From positions 1-6,466 of the forward strand of contig JABMQE010000064.1 of the NCBI GenBank assembly GCA_013203415.1: a DNA stretch of 6,466 nt, in the 5' to 3' direction. Every line of letters begins with the position of its first letter. The first letter of the stretch is position 1. The notes under the pieces were generated by a model. It had not been told where the DNA came from. It ran no database searches and worked only from the letters and a program-made list of their open reading frames with translations. Position numbers and translations under genes: made by a program. Below are positions 1 through 3,982 of this stretch, one piece after another. Source of the stretch: Candidatus Falkowiibacteriota bacterium. Lineage in GTDB: Bacteria > Patescibacteriota > Patescibacteriia > UBA2591 > JABMQE01.

Positions 1-1183
1 CGTTCGTTGCCGGGGATAACAGAGGAGGAGAAGATAACAGTATCATTTTTTGAAACTTGATAGTACGGTGGTCGCCAGAGGCAATGCGGGCAAGAACGGC
101 GTTTTCTTCGCCTTGGGCGCCGGTGCATATTATAATTAGTTTGTTGTTTGGAATTTTGCCTGCTTGTCTGATATCAATCAGGTTTTTTAGATTAAATTTT
201 ATATAGCCAATTTTTTTGGCAATTTCGACACTGGTTTTCATGCTGAAGCCGTCGACAGCAACTCTTTTGCCAAGTCGTTCGGCAATTTCTAACACAACTT
301 TAATGCGTTCTATCATAGAAGAGAAAGTGCCGATGACAACGCGGCCAGGCGCATTGGTTATAATGGTTTCTAGGTTTTTGTTCATTTCTTTTTCGGAGAC
401 AGGCGGCCGGTTATAAGAAACACCTAAACTTTCCAGCATTAAGACAGTTGGTTTTTTAAGTTTAGAGAGGGCTTTATAATTTATGGGTTTGCCAATTGGA
501 TCATGTTCTAATTTCCAATCACCGGGATGGATGGCGGTAATAACCGGAGTTTCAATAATTATGCCAAGGGAGTCCATGATGCTATGGGAAACAGGAAAGA
601 ATTTGATAGTGAATTGGCCAAGGCGCAGGGTTTCGTTGGTTGATTCTATGATTTTAGTTTTTAGGGTTTTAGTACTTCCTTTTTGATAGTCTTCCTGGCG
701 GGCTTTAATCATATGGATTGTTAGTTTGCCGCCAATAATCAAAGGATTGCCAATACGACCTAAAAGGATGGGGGCGGCGCCTATATGATCCATGTGGCCA
801 TGGGTAAAGATGACACCTCGGATGTTTTGTTCTTTACCTCTTAGATAAGAGGTATTAGGGATAATGTAATCAATGCCAGGCATGTTTTCTTCTGGGAATT
901 GGAGGCCCATATCGACGATGACGATGTCATTACCATATTCAAAAATAGTCATGTTGCGGCCGACTTCTTCACAGCCGCCCAAGGGGATGATACGGAGCTT
1001 TGCCGGCCTTTTCTTTTTTTGGGCTTTTTTGTTTTGGAGAGGTGGCGTTATCTTTTTTTTAGGATTTTCAATAGGCGAGATTTTGCGAATAGTAAAGCCG
1101 CTCTGTTTTTTGGCAGGAGTTTGTTTTGATGTTGATCTTGTTGGACTTTGTTTGGAGCGGATAAATTTTGTTCTTTTGGGCAT
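1..1183 (-). CDS. rnj: Ribonuclease J (metallo-beta-lactamase/beta-CASP RNase), partial, apparent frameshift
   Basis: The gene runs off the left edge, so only the N-terminal ~394 codons are visible. RNase J is a cytoplasmic, zinc-dependent 5'-3' exo- and endoribonuclease of mRNA decay and RNA maturation. ATG at 1181-1183 opens a frame with a Lys/Arg-rich extension (residues 1-62), then the metallo-beta-lactamase core LRIIPLGGCEEVGRN (63-77), IVDMGLQFPEE (89-99), motif 2 HGHMDH (128-133), motif 3 His200 in VSHS and motif 4 Asp222 in HPGDWK. The beta-CASP part follows, with GRVVIGTFSSMIERI and CTGAQGEEN. The usual (A/S)DSTN segment reads LESLGV (about 250-255), a divergent form. After Lys379 (A6 run, 46-51) the frame loses family similarity, while the -1 frame resumes it as NDTVIFSSSVIPGNE; one A seems to be missing. 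No Shine-Dalgarno is visible; the leader is A-rich. The family assignment is firm; whether the frameshift is biological or a sequencing error is open. Confidence 0.93.
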   Translation of the reverse strand, partial: MPKRTKFIRSKQSPTRSTSKQTPAKKQSGFTIRKISPIENPKKKITPPLQNKKAQKKKRPAKLRIIPLGGCEEVGRNMTIFEYGNDIVIVDMGLQFPEENMPGIDYIIPNTSYLRGKEQNIRGVIFTHGHMDHIGAAPILLGRIGNPLIIGGKLTIHMIKARQEDYQKGSTKTLKTKIIESTNETLRLGQFTIKFFPVSHSIMDSLGIIIETPVITAIHPGDWKLEHDPIGKPINYKALSKLKKPTVLMLESLGVSYNRPPVSEKEMNKNLETIITNAPGRVVIGTFSSMIERIKVVLEIAERLGKRVAVDGFSMKTSVEIAKKIGYIKFNLKNLIDIRQAGKIPNNKLIIICTGAQGEENAVLARIASGDHRTIKFQKMILLSSPPLLSPATN

Positions 1184-1192
1184 TTGTTTTTC

Positions 1193-1262
1193 GTTTATTA
1201 ATTTATTGGTTCCAGCCAGAGGCTGGTCACCCGTGAGGGTGATATTGGTTTATTAATTTATT
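1193..1262. repeat. Two-hairpin element flanked by 15-bp direct repeats, upstream of rnj
   Basis: Two perfect inverted repeats lie side by side: CCAGCC-AGA-GGCTGG (1212-1226) and TCACCC-GTGA-GGGTGA (1227-1242). They are GC-rich, unlike their surroundings. The AT-rich 15-mer GTTTATTAATTTATT occurs exactly at 1193-1207 and again at 1248-1262, bracketing the hairpins. On the minus strand this falls in the leader of rnj, ending about 10 bases before its ATG, so the hairpins could form in the 5' untranslated RNA. The flanking repeats look like a target-site duplication, or a local duplication with the hairpins between. No function is assigned; neither hairpin is followed by a convincing T-tract on the minus strand. 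Confidence 0.7.
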
Positions 1263-1271
1263 TAGTTTGGT

Positions 1272-1323
1272 GTCGAGCTGAGCTCGACTTTGCTTCGAAA
1301 CCTTTTGTCGAGCTGAGCTTCGA
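1272..1323. repeat. Palindromes with a GCTGAGC centre (perfect copy plus imperfect copy)
   Basis: Positions 1272-1288 are a perfect palindrome around one central base, GTCGAGCT-G-AGCTCGAC. A second, imperfect version (GTCGAGCTGAGCTTCGA) lies at 1307-1323, where one arm has an extra T. Both share the GCTGAGC centre with the neighbouring tandem array but carry different arms. In RNA they would form compact hairpins with a three-base loop. The 1184-1403 spacer holds no supportable gene. Confidence 0.75.
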
Positions 1324-1404
1324 TGGTGGGACGCTGAGCGTCCCTATCACCAAGCTGAGCTTCGATGGTGGGACGCTGAGCGTCCCTATCACCAAGCTGA
1401 GCTT
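1311..1404. repeat. 42-bp tandem repeat of palindromes running into the tRNA-Leu 3' end
   Basis: A 42-bp unit beginning AGCTGAGCTTCGATGG is present twice without mismatch (1311-1352 and 1353-1394), followed by a 10-base third copy AGCTGAGCTT (1395-1404) whose last base is the first base of the CCA-encoding end of the tRNA gene. Each unit contains the perfect palindrome GGGACGCT-G-AGCGTCCC (1328-1344 and 1370-1386). The junction forms a further palindrome, CACCAAGCT-G-AGCTTGGTG (1390-1408), which includes the tRNA CCA and discriminator. In the minus-strand transcript these would be hairpins directly 3' of the tRNA. Candidate roles are trailer processing or decay signals, or simply mobile palindromic repeats; the sequence does not decide. 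Confidence 0.8.
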
Positions 1405-1490
1405 GGTGCCGCGGAGAGGATTCGAACCTCCACAGAATTGCTTCTACTAGCTCCTGAAGCTAGCGCGTCTACCAGTTTCGCCACCGCGGC
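1404..1490 (-). tRNA. tRNA-Leu (anticodon CAG), CCA encoded
   Basis: The reverse complement folds as a class II tRNA of 87 nt including CCA. The acceptor stem GCCGCGG/CCGCGGC is perfect. The D arm is GCG-AAACTGGTAGA-CGC, the anticodon stem CTAGC/GCTAG with loop TTCAGGA, giving anticodon CAG (plus-strand 1454-1456). The variable arm is AGAA-GCAA-TTCT, and the T arm GGAGG-TTCGAAT-CCTCT has one G-U pair. The discriminator is A. It closely resembles the tRNA-Leu(CAG) of other bacteria, especially in the D and anticodon arms. It begins only 3 bases after the stop codon of the upstream solute-binding protein gene, so it is probably processed from that transcript. An internal promoter (TGGTATATC, minus strand near 1521-1529) is possible but weak. 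Confidence 0.97.
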
Positions 1491-1493
1491 TTA

Positions 1494-3383
1494 TTACCAT
1501 TTGAGGGCTTTTTGGGTTTTGATATACCAGTTTTCGATGCCGGAAAAACGGTCGGACGGCTGGGCAATACGAGTGGTTTTAAAGCCCTTGATTTTTTGGT
1601 CTAAGACATAAGTATAGGTAGGACTATAAAGGAAAATGGCAGGAACCTCTTCGGTTAGGATGTTTTGAAAATGGATGTATTTATCTTCGCGAGATTGTTC
1701 GTCGTTGGTTTTCCGGGCGTCTTCCAAAACATGGTCAACCTCGTTGTTGGAGAAGACCGCTAAATTAAGGCCAGGGTCTTGGTTTTGGGAAGAGTGCCAG
1801 AAAGGATAAGGATCGGGATCAAAGCCGGTGATAATGCCGTAGAGAAGGGCTTGGTAATTTCGGGTTTTGATAGTTTCTTTAATTTCGGCAGGAGAGACGA
1901 TTTTTAGGTTAACCTTAACACCTACGTTTTCCCATGATTTTTTAATAATCTCGGCTGTTTTTTGATTTTCGGATTGCGAAACAGTAATAAGATTAACTTC
2001 CAGGATTTCTCGGCCTTTTTGGAGATAGTAATCTTGGTTAGATAAAAGAGATGGGGTGGTGGTGCTTTCGGCGTCCAGATTTTTTAGTTTTTGATATTCT
2101 TCGGGAGTAATACCCACAAAGCCGGAGTTTTTAAGAAGTTCTTTGGATTTTTCGATATCAAAAGAATAGGTAAATATCTCGGCGTTATAACCGATAGAGC
2201 CCGGAGGGATGGGACCATGAATGATTTCGCCGGAGCGATTGAGAGCGTTTTCTATTATTTCTTCTTTGTTTAGGGCATAAGTTAAGGCCTGGCGGATTTG
2301 TTTGGATTTAAGGAAAGGGTTTTCCGTTTGGTTAAAGAAGACAGCAGCGTATTGAGGCAGGCGGAGGGGAAGAATATTTAGATTTTCGTCTTGTTTTATT
2401 TCGGCTTCAAACTCTTTTGGGAGATAGCTTAGGCCATCGGTTTTTTTATTTTTTAAGGCAAGGGCGGCTTGGTCGAAATCGGGATAGAATTTGAAGGAGA
2501 TATGATTGATATAGGAGGGGCGGCGGTAGTATTCTTTGTTTACTTCCAGGTGATAGGATCTGATAAAACCGCTTTTGTCCTTGGTGAGGGATTTAAATTT
2601 ATAAGGGCCAGTGCCGATTGGTTTGGTGTTATAAAGAGCTAAGCCGAACTGTTCGGGGTTAATACTTTCCCAAAGATGAACAGGAAGAATACCGACAGTT
2701 AAAATTGAAAGAAAGGGCGCAAAGGGCTCTTCGAGCTGGAAAGCAACGGTATAGTCGTTAATTTTTTCGATACTTACACCCTTAAAGCTCACAAAGAGAG
2801 GGCTTTTGTAGTCGGGATCCTGGATGGTTTTTATGGTAAAGACGACATCGTTAGCATTAAATTCTTCTTCGTTGTGCCAGAGCACATTTTTTTTAAGATA
2901 AAAGGTATAGGTTTTTTGGTCGTCGGAGATGGTATAGTTGGAGACAAGGTCGGGTATCAGCTCTTGTTCTTTATTGTATTTTAAGAGTCCAGAATAGATA
3001 AGTGAGGTTAAATCTTTATCAATATCGGAGGTAACCCCAAGAACGGGGTTTATAAATTGGGGGTTGCCAATAACAGCTTCGGTATAATCACCGCCAGAAC
3101 GGGGGCGGGTTTCTAAATGGAAAAAATAGAAGCGGCCAACGAAAAAAATTAGAGAAACGATGATAAACCCCAAAAGGATTTTGATTGCAAGTTTTTCTCT
3201 AGCAGTCAGAAATCGGGAAATATACTTTAGCTGTTTAGGAGTGGGGAAAGAAAAAGAAACCTTTTTGGGGAAGGGAAGTTTCTGGCCATTATTAGATATT
3301 GGTTCCTCGGATTTTTTAGGCGAGGTTCTTTTTTTAAGGGTAGATTTAACCCGGTTAAGAGTCCTTTTAAGAGGAGTTTTCAC
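1494..3383 (-). CDS. Family 5 extracellular solute-binding protein (peptide ABC transporter type), membrane-anchored
   Basis: This 629-residue protein fits the SBP_bac_5 (OppA/DppA-like) family, which binds oligopeptides or similar ligands outside the membrane for an ABC importer. Visible family features are TEAVIGNPQFINPVL (101-115), SLIYSGLLKYN (127-137), the FYLKKNVLWHN segment (161-171), the signature KPIGTGPYKF (254-263) and the IRQALTYALNKEEII segment. The N-terminus is unusual: about 63 Lys/Arg-rich, Pro/Ser-containing residues, then one hydrophobic segment (about 66-88), giving a type II anchor rather than a lipobox. I see no cysteine anywhere, so lipidation is excluded. The GTG start (3381-3383) has no clear ribosome binding site; no ATG or stop lies close upstream in frame, so the start is tentative. 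It lies 78 bases after secG and ends in tandem TAA stops (1494-1496, 1491-1493) next to tRNA-Leu. No permease or ATPase gene lies nearby. The ligand is unknown. Confidence 0.9.
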   Translation of the reverse strand: MKTPLKRTLNRVKSTLKKRTSPKKSEEPISNNGQKLPFPKKVSFSFPTPKQLKYISRFLTAREKLAIKILLGFIIVSLIFFVGRFYFFHLETRPRSGGDYTEAVIGNPQFINPVLGVTSDIDKDLTSLIYSGLLKYNKEQELIPDLVSNYTISDDQKTYTFYLKKNVLWHNEEEFNANDVVFTIKTIQDPDYKSPLFVSFKGVSIEKINDYTVAFQLEEPFAPFLSILTVGILPVHLWESINPEQFGLALYNTKPIGTGPYKFKSLTKDKSGFIRSYHLEVNKEYYRRPSYINHISFKFYPDFDQAALALKNKKTDGLSYLPKEFEAEIKQDENLNILPLRLPQYAAVFFNQTENPFLKSKQIRQALTYALNKEEIIENALNRSGEIIHGPIPPGSIGYNAEIFTYSFDIEKSKELLKNSGFVGITPEEYQKLKNLDAESTTTPSLLSNQDYYLQKGREILEVNLITVSQSENQKTAEIIKKSWENVGVKVNLKIVSPAEIKETIKTRNYQALLYGIITGFDPDPYPFWHSSQNQDPGLNLAVFSNNEVDHVLEDARKTNDEQSREDKYIHFQNILTEEVPAIFLYSPTYTYVLDQKIKGFKTTRIAQPSDRFSGIENWYIKTQKALKW

Positions 3384-3461
3384 GGAGTTTTGATAACAAC
3401 AAGGGATTGTTAGTCCGCTCGTTGAGTTTATTAGTTATTCCAGATGGAGGCTGATATTTTT

Positions 3462-3830
3462 TTAATTGGTGTTGTCTGGGAGTTCTTGGGAGTTTTCCGG
3501 CGTATCAATTTCGAAAGGGTTTCCCTGGTTATCTAGTGCTTCCTCTCCTTCTGTTTCTGTTTCGCCTTCTGTTTCTTGGTTTGTATTTTCTATGTCTGGT
3601 TGATTTTGGTCGGGAGTTTTTGTAGTAAGATAAACGTTAACTAAAGCTAATCCTAAAAAAAGGACAACAAGAATGATGGTTGCGGTAAAGATTGTTTTTT
3701 CGGCACCCCGTTTGGTACGATAAACGCTTGATTCACCGCCAAAAGCCGCACCTAAACCGCTACCTCTTTGTTGGAGGAGGATAGTGACGATAAGTAGTAT
3801 GGCGACTATTAGTTGGATTAGGTTTAACAC
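3462..3830 (-). CDS. secG: Preprotein translocase subunit SecG
   Basis: SecG is the small non-essential subunit of the SecYEG channel and assists SecA-driven protein export across the cytoplasmic membrane. The 122-residue product has two membrane segments (about 3-20 and 48-69) separated by the family signature LLQQRGSGLGAAFGGESS (18-35) and the basic stretch YRTKRGAEK. A C-terminal extension of about 50 residues (72-122) is rich in Glu, Asp, Asn, Gln and Thr, making the protein longer than the usual 70-80 residues; by known topology this tail should be extracytoplasmic. The start is GTG (3828-3830). An in-frame TAG abuts it upstream (3831-3833), so no earlier start is possible. There is no Shine-Dalgarno; the leader is a heptamer repeat. 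It is the first gene of the minus-strand group and is served by a strong promoter at 3861-3889. Confidence 0.95.
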   Translation of the reverse strand: MLNLIQLIVAILLIVTILLQQRGSGLGAAFGGESSVYRTKRGAEKTIFTATIILVVLFLGLALVNVYLTTKTPDQNQPDIENTNQETEGETETEGEEALDNQGNPFEIDTPENSQELPDNTN

Positions 3831-3831
3831 C

Positions 3832-3863
3832 TATTTATTATTTATTATTTATTATTTATTATT
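3832..3863. repeat. TATTTAT heptamer tandem repeat forming the secG leader
   Basis: Plus-strand 3832-3863 is four perfect copies of TATTTAT plus four further bases (32 bp). It lies between the secG start codon and its -10 box, slightly overlapping the box, so nearly the whole predicted untranslated leader (about 24 nt) consists of it. No Shine-Dalgarno occurs within it. A change in copy number would alter leader length and the distance from promoter to start codon. Confidence 0.85.
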
Positions 3864-3889
3864 CTACCAGATGATGAGAGGGTTGTCAA
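3861..3889 (-). promoter_or_regulatory. Sigma-70-type promoter of secG
   Basis: On the minus strand a perfect -35 TTGACA (3884-3889) is followed by a 17-bp spacer and the -10 TAGAAT (3861-3866), preceded by TGG as an extended -10 element. Transcription should start near 3854, about 24 bases before the GTG of secG. It likely drives secG and, by read-through, the solute-binding protein and tRNA-Leu; no equally good promoter was seen in the 78-bp gap after secG. Confidence 0.85.
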
Positions 3890-3901
3890 TGTTTTGGGAG
3901 T

Positions 3902-3933
3902 TAAGTAACTAAGTAACTAAGTAATTGAGTAAT
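3902..3933. repeat. TAAGTAAC octamer tandem repeat between divergent promoters
   Basis: Four consecutive 8-bp units: TAAGTAAC (3902-3909), TAAGTAAC (3910-3917), TAAGTAAT (3918-3925) and TGAGTAAT (3926-3933). The array lies between the -35 boxes of the divergent secG and uvrD promoters. It may be a simple-sequence repeat or a set of protein binding sites; nothing in the window decides between them. Confidence 0.75.
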
Positions 3934-3946
3934 TTTTGTGTTTTTT

Positions 3947-3974
3947 TTGTGTTTTTGAGATAATCTGTTATAAT
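3947..3974 (+). promoter_or_regulatory. Promoter of uvrD, predicted leaderless
   Basis: A consensus -10 TATAAT (3969-3974) with an extended TG element (TGT at 3966-3968) lies 16 bp after a weak -35-like TTGTGT (3947-3952). A start about seven bases after the -10 falls at 3980-3982, immediately before the ATG at 3983. The transcript would have essentially no 5' leader, in line with the absence of a Shine-Dalgarno upstream of this gene. Confidence 0.75.
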
Positions 3975-3982
3975 CTAAAAAT

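Noticed and set aside
1212..1242. Intrinsic terminator formed by the paired hairpins before rnj
   Set aside because: Neither strand shows a T-tract immediately after the hairpins, and a terminator so close to the rnj start would cut off its own transcript unless conditional.
216..1256. Plus-strand open frames at 216-416, 483-686, 873-1256 and 899-1129
   Set aside because: They lie opposite a well-matched RNase J frame (873-1256 also runs into the repeat spacer), have no recognisable domains and look like antisense shadows.
1184..1403. Insertion sequence or small peptide gene in the repeat spacer
   Set aside because: There is no transposase fragment and no frame with a credible start; only palindromes and direct repeats are visible.
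1311..1404. CRISPR-like array from the regularly spaced repeats
   Set aside because: The whole 42-bp unit is repeated with no unique spacers, there are only two full copies, and no cas gene is present.
2091..3393. Plus-strand open frames at 2091-2273 and 3160-3393
   Set aside because: Antisense shadows of the solute-binding protein, with no promoter or family signature.
3384..3461. Separate promoter for the solute-binding protein in the 78-bp gap
   Set aside because: No -35/-10 pair with acceptable spacing was found; read-through from the secG promoter is simpler.
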